Below are positions 1-6,762 of a stretch of 8,739 bases of DNA, one piece after another; position 1 is the stretch's first letter, and the number at the start of each line of letters is the position of its first letter. Position numbers and translations under genes: made by a program. Below the pieces are notes generated by a model. That model searched no databases. It was not told where the DNA came from and saw nothing but the letters and a program-made list of their open reading frames with translations. Source of the DNA: Bacteroidales bacterium (GTDB taxonomy: Bacteria; Bacteroidota; Bacteroidia; Bacteroidales; VadinHA17); NCBI GenBank assembly GCA_015486475.1, contig WFRO01000417.1, positions 1-8,739 on the forward strand. The letters run 5' to 3'.

Positions 1-50
1 GCGATAATGCGATGCCTGCCTGCCGGCAGGCAGGATGCGATAAAGCGATC
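1..50. repeat. GC palindrome flanked by GCGAT octamer repeats
   Basis: Positions 15-34 are a perfect 20-bp inverted repeat: CCTGCCTGCC followed directly by its reverse complement. It is flanked by near-identical 13-mers, GCGATAATGCGAT at 1-13 and GCGATAAAGCGAT at 37-49 (12 of 13 identical). The pentamer GCGAT thus starts at 1, 9, 37 and 45, an 8-bp period on each side, as if the palindrome sat inside an octamer array. The array touches the left edge and may continue beyond it. It lies downstream of the minus-strand mnmD-FKBP-DUF3127 group. It has no coding potential. It could be a dispersed REP-like element or a structure at transcript ends; there is no T-run to make it a standard terminator. 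Confidence 0.75.
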
Positions 51-51
51 A

Positions 52-88
52 ACTCCAAACTCTAGGCACTCCACACTCCAAACTTCTT
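52..88. repeat. Degenerate heptamer repeat (ACTCCAA type)
   Basis: The decamer ACTCCAAACT occurs exactly at 52-61 and 75-84, and a 9/10 copy (ACTCCACACT) lies at 68-77. From 68 the units ACTCCAC, ACTCCAA, ACTTCTT follow with a 7-bp period. The same style of heptamer recurs on the opposite strand at 6630-6736. It is non-coding simple-sequence material next to the palindromic element. Confidence 0.6.
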
Positions 89-195
89 AGTTGGTCAGGG
101 GGGCGGGCGGCACAAGCTTGATAATGCCTTGTTTTATGGCTGACAAGCCACCAGGGCAGGAGTTCGTTAGAAGTGAAGACCCTTTTGACTTGTCA

Positions 196-594
196 TTAGA
201 AAGGCAGATCGTCCTCCGGAGCCGGCCCTTCCGGCGGAGGTGTGAGATCGTTCGCTGCTCCGTCGGCAAAAGGATCGGGCGGAGGAGGTGTCTGATCCCC
301 CTTGCCGGCAGGCTCTATCTTCCAGGCACGCAGGTTGGTGAAATAGGACACTTTGCCATCTTTTTCCCATTTGTTCCCGCTGATGTCGAAAAAGACCCGG
401 ATCTCATCATTAATATTGTACTTTTCGATCAGATCACAACGATCCTGTGTCAGCTGGAATTTGGCATAATCAGTGAAGTCCATGCCCGATCTCTCGGAGG
501 TGATAACGATGACAAATTCCCTTTTTTTAAAACGATCGCTCACCTGGTTGGTGTCGTATTTCTCGATCAGCTTTCCTGTTAGTTCAAAAGACAT
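196..594 (-). CDS. DUF3127 family protein, predicted OB-fold, SSB-like C-terminal tip
   Basis: A 132-aa protein. Residues 1 to about 95 match the DUF3127 family as I know it: an opening of the form F-x-L-T-G-K-L-I, the block KKREFVI (23-29), KFQLTQDRCDLIE in the middle and NLRAWKIEP near residues 86-94. Residues 95-126 form a proline/acid-rich, probably disordered linker. The last six residues are EDDLPF (127-132), very like the DDxPF tip by which bacterial SSB recruits partner proteins. Seen: the conserved blocks, linker and tip. Known: DUF3127 is largely restricted to Bacteroidota and has no settled function. Inferred: a small soluble OB-fold protein linked to single-stranded nucleic acid or to SSB partners. 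The ATG at 594 follows an A-rich leader without a Shine-Dalgarno and lies 18 bp after the FKBP stop, so co-transcription is likely. Confidence 0.87.
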   Translation of the reverse strand: MSFELTGKLIEKYDTNQVSDRFKKREFVIVITSERSGMDFTDYAKFQLTQDRCDLIEKYNINDEIRVFFDISGNKWEKDGKVSYFTNLRAWKIEPAGKGDQTPPPPDPFADGAANDLTPPPEGPAPEDDLPF

Positions 595-612
595 ATTTTT
601 CTTGTTTAAAGG

Positions 613-1323
613 TTATTCACGATGCTCGACCTTCACCAGCTCCAGGTCGAAAATGAGGGTGGAATAAGGTAAGATGGGACTGTTGGGGGAAAACTCTGTC
701 CCATAGCCCAGTTGGTAAGGGATGAAAACTTTCCAGTAACTCCCCTCGGGCATCAGTGGCAGCACCTCGTTCCATCCTTTTATGACACGGTTGACAAAGA
801 AAGGTACCGGCGGGCCCGTGAGGTGTTCCTCAAAGACCGTCCCATCTATGAGCGCTCCCTTGTAACGGACCTTTACCAGATCTTTCGGCCCCGGTTTAGG
901 GCCTTTGCCTTCCCTGATGATCTTGTATTGCAATCCTGACGGCAGCGTGACCACCCCCGGTTGTTTCCCGTTCTCTTCCAGGAATTTCTCTCCGGCGATC
1001 CTGTTGTCCTCAAAATTCCGGAGCTGTTGTTCTTTCAGTATGCGGCCACGGTAATCCATAAGGATCTTTCTGGCTTTTTCCCTGCTGATCAACAGTTCCT
1101 TTTTGTCCACATAATCACTCAGTCCCTGGGATACCCAGCGGGTGTCGATGGTGTCAAAACCATCCTTTTGCAGGTTGGCGCCGAAAGTGACCCCCACGCA
1201 GTAACTGATCGTATCCATGTGCGTGGAGAGGGTCTGACCCTCTTTTTTTTGCTGACATCCTTCTGTGCCGATCATCAGCAGGATCGTCAAAGATACGCCC
1301 CCTAAAAAAATACGTTTCATCAT
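613..1323 (-). CDS. FKBP-type peptidyl-prolyl cis-trans isomerase, probable lipoprotein
   Basis: A 236-aa protein. Residues 5-18 are a hydrophobic signal helix, followed by a poor lipobox (GTEG) before Cys23, then QQKKEG; lipidation is likely but Glu at -2 is atypical. Residues about 30-115 are a charged helical segment like the FKBP N-terminal dimerisation domain of Mip/FkpA proteins (FGANLQKDG, EKFLEENG). Residues about 138-234 are the catalytic FKBP domain. Aligned to FKBP12, the pocket residues Tyr154, Phe164, Val180-Ile181, Trp184, Tyr207 and Phe225 are present, while the usual Asp after the Phe is Glu165. The role would be proline isomerisation and folding of exported proteins, in the periplasm or at a membrane. 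Start choice: the frame opens GTG-ATG-ATG-AAA, so 1323 or 1320 is preferred over the GTG at 1326. It lies 81 bp after mnmD and 18 bp before the DUF3127 gene. Confidence 0.92.
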   Translation of the reverse strand: MMKRIFLGGVSLTILLMIGTEGCQQKKEGQTLSTHMDTISYCVGVTFGANLQKDGFDTIDTRWVSQGLSDYVDKKELLISREKARKILMDYRGRILKEQQLRNFEDNRIAGEKFLEENGKQPGVVTLPSGLQYKIIREGKGPKPGPKDLVKVRYKGALIDGTVFEEHLTGPPVPFFVNRVIKGWNEVLPLMPEGSYWKVFIPYQLGYGTEFSPNSPILPYSTLIFDLELVKVEHRE

Positions 1324-1404
1324 CACATGATCTTTGAGCCTGCTAAATTATAACAAATCTTTACAAAATGCCTTTCCCCCACCACTAAAATCGAGCTCCC
1401 CAAA

Positions 1405-2094
1405 TTACTTTTTTACAGCCCGGATCATCTCGCGTTTCCCGGGAGGGCCTGGCAGCCGTTCTATCCGGAAGCCGGTTTGTTGCAGGGCTCTCCGGACAGA
1501 TCCTTTGGCAGCGTAAGTGACCAGGACGCCTCCGGACACCATCGCTTCACTGATCCCGGCAAAGACCTCCGGGCTCCACATCTCCGGTTGCACCTCCGCG
1601 CTGAAAGCATCGAAGTAAACCAGATCGTATTTCCCCGGCAGATGGCAGGTGGTCAGGTCTTCATGGAGTTTCAGCAGGGTGAAGTTTTCCGTCAGCCGGT
1701 GTTCCTCGTTCCAGCGCAGGGCATGCATCCTGAGGAAGAGGGACTCATCAGCTTCTTCCAGCAGTTGGCAATAATTGAGCCGGGAGATGAGGGCTGTGTC
1801 CAACGGATAGCGCTCGACAGTTGTGTAATGAATACTGCGCTGTTCCCTGTCCGCCTCCGTCAGCGTGAGCAGCGCGTTCAGACCTGTGCCGAATCCCACT
1901 TCCAGAATACGCAGAGGGGACTGTTCTGTTACCCTGAAACCATTCTTTATGAATACATGCAGAGATTCCTGTATGGCCCCATGCCGGGAGTGATAGGTCT
2001 CTCCCAGAGAGGGTACCGACAGGGTATGGGAAGCATCGGCGGTCTCAATGATCACAGGCTTTCCGGTACCTCCGGTTTTGTTTCTTGTACTCAT
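1405..2094 (-). CDS. mnmD: tRNA 5-methylaminomethyl-2-thiouridine methyltransferase (MnmD, standalone MnmC2 domain)
   Basis: A 229-aa SAM-dependent methyltransferase that would convert nm5(s2)U34 to mnm5(s2)U34 in tRNA wobble positions. In order: the substrate-side signature YHSRHGAIQESLHVFI (34-49), the SAM motif I EVGFGTGLN (65-73), the acidic SAM-ribose residue in VERYPL (Glu94), and the family signature DAFSAEVQPEMW (162-173), usually D-x-F-x-P...P-x-M/L-W. Ala166 replaces the usual proline, a mild variation. No FAD-dependent oxidase domain follows, so this is MnmD rather than bifunctional MnmC. The frame extends to a TTG at 2142, but the ATG at 2094 is preferred because conserved sequence starts well after it and the upstream extension is not conserved in character. 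It is transcribed divergently from the TonB receptor and is probably first in a group with the FKBP and DUF3127 genes. Confidence 0.92.
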   Translation of the reverse strand: MSTRNKTGGTGKPVIIETADASHTLSVPSLGETYHSRHGAIQESLHVFIKNGFRVTEQSPLRILEVGFGTGLNALLTLTEADREQRSIHYTTVERYPLDTALISRLNYCQLLEEADESLFLRMHALRWNEEHRLTENFTLLKLHEDLTTCHLPGKYDLVYFDAFSAEVQPEMWSPEVFAGISEAMVSGGVLVTYAAKGSVRRALQQTGFRIERLPGPPGKREMIRAVKK

Positions 2095-2130
2095 ATTACC
2101 CCGGGTAAAAAAAGATATGCAGTATTTGTG

Positions 2131-2138
2131 TAAATATA
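2131..2138 (-). promoter_or_regulatory. Possible Bacteroidota -7 box for mnmD
   Basis: Read on the minus strand this is TATATTTA, matching 7 of 8 positions of the Bacteroidota -7 consensus TAnnTTTG. A start of transcription about 7 bases downstream would give a leader of roughly 30 bases before the mnmD ATG at 2094. No TTTG is found at the expected -33 spacing, so this is a weak call from one half of a promoter in an AT-rich stretch. Confidence 0.3.
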
Positions 2139-2172
2139 CCAAAAAAAGAGGGGGCAGGATTGTAAAATTATA

Positions 2173-2180
2173 TACATTTA
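2173..2180 (+). promoter_or_regulatory. Possible Bacteroidota -7 box for the TonB receptor gene
   Basis: TACATTTA matches 7 of 8 positions of TAnnTTTG. Transcription starting near 2187 would give a leader of about 34 bases before the ATG at 2221. As with the box facing the other way, there is no TTTG at the -33 position. The two boxes face apart inside the 126-bp gap between the divergent genes, which is the only room for their promoters. Confidence 0.33.
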
Positions 2181-2220
2181 TGGCTTCGTTTTGGCGGATT
2201 TGCCGGTTTGTCTATACTTT

Positions 2221-5040
2221 ATGAAAGCATTGCGGGCAGTACTCTTTGTTTTATTCTCGGTCATTTCGTTGTCCGTTGCCGGACAGCAGAAGATCGAGGT
2301 GTCGGGACGTGTGCTGGACGCTGAGACCAAAAAGCCCCTGCCCGGCGTGAATATTATGGTCAAAGGACAAAAGTCCGGCGGAGGCACCGATGTGCGCGGG
2401 TATTTCCATTTTACTTTCACGGGAAGCCTGCCCTATACCCTGAGCTTTTCCATGATAGGATACAAAACGCAGGAGTATGTGGTGAAGGAGAACCCCAAAT
2501 CAGGGATCCGCATTAACCTGGCCAGCAAGACCTATCAGACCGGTGAGGTGGTGGTCACCGCCCCTGTGGTGGAGGTGGAGCAGAAGACCATCCATGAGGC
2601 GGTATCCATGGAAGTGGTGGATGCTCTGAGCGTGAAGGAAACCCCTTCAGCCAACTTCTACGAGTCGCTGGCCACCCTCAAAGGGGTGGATGTGGTCACC
2701 CAGAGCATGCAGTTCATGACCGTCAACGCCCGGGGGTTCAACTCGACCGAGAACATGCGCTTCGTCCAGATCGTGGACGGCATGGACAACCAGGCTCCCG
2801 GGATGAACTTTGCCATAGGCAATGTGGCCGGTCTCAACGAACTGGATGTGGACGAGATGGAGTTCCTGCCGGGGCCTTCCAACACCCAGTATGGGGGGAA
2901 CGCCCTCAACGGCATCCTGCTGATGAAGAGCAAGGATCCTTTTCAGTATCCCGGGCTCGGTTTTTATGTGAAGCCCGGCGTGGCGGATGTGAAAGCAGGC
3001 AGTGATTATCCTTTCCAGTTCTCGGCCAAACCGCTCATAGATATGGGATTCCGCATAGCGCATGTCTTCGGGAAACGTTTTGCTATCAAGTTTACCGGAG
3101 CTTTCATGAAAGGGAAAGACTGGTATGCCAATGATACGTCCAACATACGTCCCGGGAGTGTGCACTGGGAGTATGACCCCGGTCATGATGCCCTCAACAA
3201 GTATGGTGATGAGATCATCAAGATGCTGCCGGTAGGTGAGAACGGTGAAGATGTGATCGTCTCACGGTCGGGTTACCGCGACCGTTATCTCATCAACAAT
3301 GATGTGAAGAACATCAAAGTGGGAGGGAGCCTGCATTACAGGATCACCCCCACACTCACTGCCCGCATCCTGGGAAAATACTCTCTGACCACCACTGCCT
3401 ATACCGGAGACAACCGTATCTCTCTCACCGATTTCGGCATCATTCAGGGCAAGGCCGAGCTCGAAGGCAAACATCTGTTGCTGCGGGCTTACACCGTGCG
3501 GCAGCAGACAGGACAGACCTACGATGCCCGTTTTCTGGCTTATCATATCCTCCGTACCTGGGAGGACGATGAGACATGGTTCCGCGACTATAAGAATGCC
3601 TATCTCGGACATCTGATACGTTACGGTATACGTCCGGGTGATCATGATGTGGCCAGGAACTTTGCCGACAGGACCATGCCACAGCCCGGTACGGAACAGT
3701 TTGAGCGGATGAAAGACAGCCTGATCGCCATCAAGAATTTCCGTCAGGGCGCCGGGATGATCAATAATTCGGCCTTCTATCAGGGCGAAGGCAGATATCA
3801 TCTCGGGGATCTCTTCCCGTTCGTTGATCTGGAAGTTGGCGGTAATTATCGTTATTACGACCTGGATTCGCGGGGAACGATCTTTCCGGACAGCGCCGGT
3901 AATCCCATTTCCTATTTTGAATATGGGGCGTATCTCTCCGCCTCGAAAGATCTTTTTGACAAGAAACTGAAACTGAACGCTGCCGTGCGTTACGACCGGT
4001 CGGAGCATTTTACCGGCCATTTCTCCCCTCGTATCTCAGTGCTTTATACCGTGAAGAAGAGGCATTTCTTCCGGGCTTCTTTCATGCAGGGCTACCGCAA
4101 CCCCGGCGCCAAAGAGCAATATATCAACCAGGACCTGGCCACAGCCCGCCTGATGGGCGGGCTGCAGGGCATCTGGCAATCGTATGATATCGCCGGTAAC
4201 AGCATCTATCAGCAGAACGTATTGCAGTTCAATGATTCGGTGAAACATTATCTGCAGGATGCCGATCCTCCCTACAACCAGGAGCAGGCACGGATGAAGA
4301 ACCTGGATATTCTGCAGGATGGTATTGTTACCGAAGATCAGCTGGGAGCCATCCGGCCGGAGATGGTCAATACCTTCGAGGTGGGTTACAAGACCGATAT
4401 CTCACATGTGATCTTTTTCGATGCTGTATATTATTACAGTGTTTACCGTGATTTTATCGGGCTGATGCGGATGGTCAAGCCCCATACCTCGCCGGCCACC
4501 GATCTGTATATGGCCTCCACACAGGTCAATTCCACGGACATGCGTGACATGTATTACGTCTATACCAACTCGCTGGAAAAGGTGGCGATCCAGGGATTCT
4601 CCCTCGGATGGAAATGGCTCTCGCCCCTGGGGACCATCATCTCGGGCAACCTCACCTGGTCCGATCTGCGCTCGGAGGTGACCGACCCCGTGGTGCCGGG
4701 GTTCAATACCCCTCCTTTTAAAATGAATGTCTCCCTGACCAACCGCAAGCTGGACAAGATGGAGAATAATCCGGGGTTCAAAAATGTGGGGTTTAAGCTG
4801 AACTGGCGCTACCAGAGCAGGTTCTACTGGCAGAGCCCCTTCGGGGACGGATGGGTGGACACCTATAATACATGGGATTTTCAGATCTCCTACCATTTTC
4901 ATAAACCCCGGTCATGGCTGAAGGCAGGGATCAATAACTTTTTCAACGTAAAGTATACAAATACTTTTGGCGGGACGCAGGTGGGCGTGTTCTACTATAT
5001 CTCCTACCGTATGGATGATATATTCGGAGGATTGTTCTGA
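2221..5040 (+). CDS. TonB-dependent outer-membrane receptor with carboxypeptidase-D-like N-terminal domain
   Basis: A 939-aa receptor for energised import across the outer membrane. Residues 1-21 are a signal peptide (MKALRAVLFVLF..., likely cut after SVAG). Residues about 25-105 are the Ig-like carboxypeptidase-D regulatory domain (SGRVLDAETKKPLPGVNI, then IGYKTQEYVV). A TonB-box-like GEVVVTAP is at 108-115. The plug runs about 128-240 (FYESLATLKGVDVV, NARGFNS, VDGMDNQAPG, YGGNALNGILLM). The rest is a 22-strand-type barrel with alternating aromatic residues, ending in a terminal Phe (GGLF) as expected for Bam recognition. Start: ATG at 2221, because an upstream in-frame TTG at 2191 would put charged and polar residues ahead of the signal peptide. 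No SusD follows; instead an SGNH-like lipoprotein lies 59 bp downstream on the same strand. The substrate cannot be read from the sequence. Confidence 0.93.
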   Translation: MKALRAVLFVLFSVISLSVAGQQKIEVSGRVLDAETKKPLPGVNIMVKGQKSGGGTDVRGYFHFTFTGSLPYTLSFSMIGYKTQEYVVKENPKSGIRINLASKTYQTGEVVVTAPVVEVEQKTIHEAVSMEVVDALSVKETPSANFYESLATLKGVDVVTQSMQFMTVNARGFNSTENMRFVQIVDGMDNQAPGMNFAIGNVAGLNELDVDEMEFLPGPSNTQYGGNALNGILLMKSKDPFQYPGLGFYVKPGVADVKAGSDYPFQFSAKPLIDMGFRIAHVFGKRFAIKFTGAFMKGKDWYANDTSNIRPGSVHWEYDPGHDALNKYGDEIIKMLPVGENGEDVIVSRSGYRDRYLINNDVKNIKVGGSLHYRITPTLTARILGKYSLTTTAYTGDNRISLTDFGIIQGKAELEGKHLLLRAYTVRQQTGQTYDARFLAYHILRTWEDDETWFRDYKNAYLGHLIRYGIRPGDHDVARNFADRTMPQPGTEQFERMKDSLIAIKNFRQGAGMINNSAFYQGEGRYHLGDLFPFVDLEVGGNYRYYDLDSRGTIFPDSAGNPISYFEYGAYLSASKDLFDKKLKLNAAVRYDRSEHFTGHFSPRISVLYTVKKRHFFRASFMQGYRNPGAKEQYINQDLATARLMGGLQGIWQSYDIAGNSIYQQNVLQFNDSVKHYLQDADPPYNQEQARMKNLDILQDGIVTEDQLGAIRPEMVNTFEVGYKTDISHVIFFDAVYYYSVYRDFIGLMRMVKPHTSPATDLYMASTQVNSTDMRDMYYVYTNSLEKVAIQGFSLGWKWLSPLGTIISGNLTWSDLRSEVTDPVVPGFNTPPFKMNVSLTNRKLDKMENNPGFKNVGFKLNWRYQSRFYWQSPFGDGWVDTYNTWDFQISYHFHKPRSWLKAGINNFFNVKYTNTFGGTQVGVFYYISYRMDDIFGGLF

Positions 5041-5099
5041 TGGTCCCGGTTTGCAAATGAATAAGAAAATGAAAGATCAGGTACACCAGTATTGAACGG

Positions 5100-6629
5100 A
5101 TGAAGAGAAAAATAAATAAATATCAGAGGTACAGGCTCCTGCCCCGTGGCGGGTGGCTTCTGTTCGTGCTCCTCTTTTCTCTTGGGACATTCTGGGGATG
5201 TGAGTATGATTTCCCTTCTACGCAGGTGGAGTACGACCCCGGTATGCTGGACCTTACCTCGTTTGTCGCCGTGGGGGATGATTACCTCGCCGGTTTCATG
5301 GATGGCGCTCTTTACACAGAAGGCCAGCAGAATTCGGTAGCTGCTATCTTCGCCGGCAGTTTGGAAAAAGCCGGGATGGAGAAGTTTTCCCAGGCAGATA
5401 TTCTCTCACCCAACGGGTTAAATGTGTATGAACAAAAGAACGGACTACAGGGACGGTATGTACTGAAATATCCGGATGCACAGGCCGAAGAGCCGGAGAT
5501 CGTCACCCTCCCGGGAGAAGCGATCCCTCCTTTTGATGGTGACCGCAATGTCTTGAACGACCTAACAATTCCTTTCCTGAAGAGCTGGCAGGTGGACAAC
5601 CCTGTCCTGGCGAACAACCCCTATTATGCACGCATGGCCCTGCCTGCTCCGCAGGATCTCCTTACGGCGCGCATACGGGCGCTGCAACCCACCACTTTCG
5701 TGCTGTGGATCGGTATGACTGACATCATGGGCTATGCGGCCTCCGGAGGTGCCGGTGATACCCTTGTGACGGGTCCCGGCGATCCTGCACCTGAGGACCT
5801 CACCTCCGTGACGCTCTTCCGGGAGAAAGTGGACCTCCTGACAGAGGCCCTGCTCGCCGTGCCGGAGAGCAAAGGGGTGATCCTCACCCTCCCGGCTTTC
5901 GATGACTTTCCTTTCTTTTATTATTATTCGTATGATTTTATCAAGCTGCCGGGCAGCCAGTTGTCCCTGGCGCGGGAGACCTACCGGGCCTTCAATGAAG
6001 CAGTGGCGGCCAACAATGAGGACCCGGCCAGGCCGAAACGGCCTTTCATCGATTTCAATGACAACGGCTACAACCCCTATCCCCAGCCGGTGGTGGTGCA
6101 TGACAGCAACCTGCCCGATGCATATTATCCGGATGGGACACCTCTGGAAAAATACCGCCAGCTGACCGAAGGGGAACTGGTCTTCATGAACCTGCCCAAA
6201 GACCTGCTGCAATATGGCCTGGGATCGCTCATCCCCCTGCCTGAAAAATATTACCTCAGTGCTACACAGATACAAACGCTCAGGCACCGTGTGGAGGCTT
6301 TCAATGACGTTTTGCGGGAGAAAGCGGAGGGGTATCCCGGCCGCCTGATCCTGGTGGATGTGCAGAACCCGATCCATGAGATCGCTGTCACCGGCAAACT
6401 GAACGGCTGGGGATCACCGCAGAGTGAGGAGATCCACCAGGTGGAAGGTGTGCCCCTGCAGGCCCGTCTCGAACTCTACAGTATCTATTCCCTCGATGGG
6501 TTACACCTCAACCAGCGGGGCAACGCCTGGCTCACATCCCTGATCGTAAAAGCCGTGGAAGATAATTTCGGCAGCGATCTGCCTCCGGTGGATGTGAATA
6601 ACCATATAGGGAATGTACCTGTTCAGTAG
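5100..6629 (+). CDS. SGNH/GDSL-hydrolase-fold lipoprotein with degenerate active site
   Basis: A 509-aa exported protein. Residues 1-33 are a basic then hydrophobic signal, ending at Cys34 (TFWGC), so lipidation is likely; acidic residues at +2 and +4 (CEYD) would suit a surface-export signal of Bacteroidota lipoproteins. The layout matches the large Bacteroidota SGNH lipoprotein family that I recall with VALGNSLTAGY, LWIGNNDVLGYATSGG and SLDGVHPTPRG blocks. Here block I is VAVGDDYLAGF, with Asp61 where the nucleophile Ser should be; block III is LWIGMTDIMGYAASGG, with Thr207 for the oxyanion Asn; block V is SLDGLHLNQRG, with Asp466 and His469 intact. Length and block spacing are normal and the frame is open, so this is not a decayed gene. 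An ester-hydrolase activity is unlikely by the usual mechanism; ligand binding beside the receptor is an inference. It is probably co-transcribed with the receptor (59-bp gap). Confidence 0.85.
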   Translation: MKRKINKYQRYRLLPRGGWLLFVLLFSLGTFWGCEYDFPSTQVEYDPGMLDLTSFVAVGDDYLAGFMDGALYTEGQQNSVAAIFAGSLEKAGMEKFSQADILSPNGLNVYEQKNGLQGRYVLKYPDAQAEEPEIVTLPGEAIPPFDGDRNVLNDLTIPFLKSWQVDNPVLANNPYYARMALPAPQDLLTARIRALQPTTFVLWIGMTDIMGYAASGGAGDTLVTGPGDPAPEDLTSVTLFREKVDLLTEALLAVPESKGVILTLPAFDDFPFFYYYSYDFIKLPGSQLSLARETYRAFNEAVAANNEDPARPKRPFIDFNDNGYNPYPQPVVVHDSNLPDAYYPDGTPLEKYRQLTEGELVFMNLPKDLLQYGLGSLIPLPEKYYLSATQIQTLRHRVEAFNDVLREKAEGYPGRLILVDVQNPIHEIAVTGKLNGWGSPQSEEIHQVEGVPLQARLELYSIYSLDGLHLNQRGNAWLTSLIVKAVEDNFGSDLPPVDVNNHIGNVPVQ

Positions 6630-6736
6630 TTCCAGGTTTCAGGTTTCAGGTTCCAGGTTGGGGTTCTGACGCGCGGATGTTTGAGGTTTGTGGTTTGATG
6701 CGCCTGCGGCGCGTTTGGTGTTATAATTGTTTCAGG
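6630..6736. repeat. Degenerate heptamer repeats in convergent spacer
   Basis: Directly after the stop of the SGNH-like gene come four 7-bp units, TTCCAGG, TTTCAGG, TTTCAGG, TTCCAGG (6630-6657). A second group, TTTGAGG, TTTGTGG, TTTGATG, occupies 6680-6700, and a single TTTCAGG recurs at 6730-6736. Read on the minus strand they are CCTGAAA, CCTGGAA, CCTCAAA and CCACAAA, in the same style as the ACTCCAA heptamers at 52-88. The 133-bp spacer between the convergent genes is otherwise empty. Confidence 0.65.
6698..6714 (+). terminator. Small GC hairpin, possible weak terminator
   Basis: GCGCC at 6700-6704 pairs with GGCGC at 6708-6712 around a 3-base TGC loop; a T-G wobble and an A-T pair extend the stem to seven. 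It is followed by only three T residues on the plus strand and none on the minus strand. Its place between convergent genes suits a transcript end, but the missing T-tract makes an intrinsic terminator uncertain. It may instead belong to the surrounding repeats. Confidence 0.25.
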
Positions 6737-6762
6737 TTTTGGGTCAATGGTGTCGGGAGGAT

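Noticed and set aside
87..269. Minus-strand open frame of 60 codons overlapping the end of the DUF3127 gene
   Set aside because: It overlaps the DUF3127 coding sequence in another frame and has no recognisable motif. The remaining stretch 89-195 shows only a short stem (137-150) without a T-run.
1347..1352. TATAAT on the minus strand ahead of the FKBP gene
   Set aside because: It fits the E. coli -10 rather than the Bacteroidota -7 box and has no partner element; chance is likely in this AT-rich 81-bp gap.
1477..2133. Plus-strand open frame of 218 codons opposite mnmD
   Set aside because: Composition is typical of a shadow frame, while MnmD motifs on the minus strand are unambiguous.
2647..4902. 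Long minus-strand open frames inside the TonB receptor gene
   Set aside because: The receptor frame matches a known domain order throughout; the antisense products show no family motif and arise from its codon bias.
5057..5095. Twelve-codon open frame (MNKKMKDQVHQY) just ahead of the SGNH-like gene
   Set aside because: It starts like a real Bacteroidota gene and stops 4 bp before the next ATG, but it is far too short to tell from chance and has no attenuator-like codon run or hairpin.
5562..6377. Minus-strand open frame of 271 codons inside the SGNH-like gene
   Set aside because: No motif or start signal, and it is fully covered by a gene with recognisable blocks in order.
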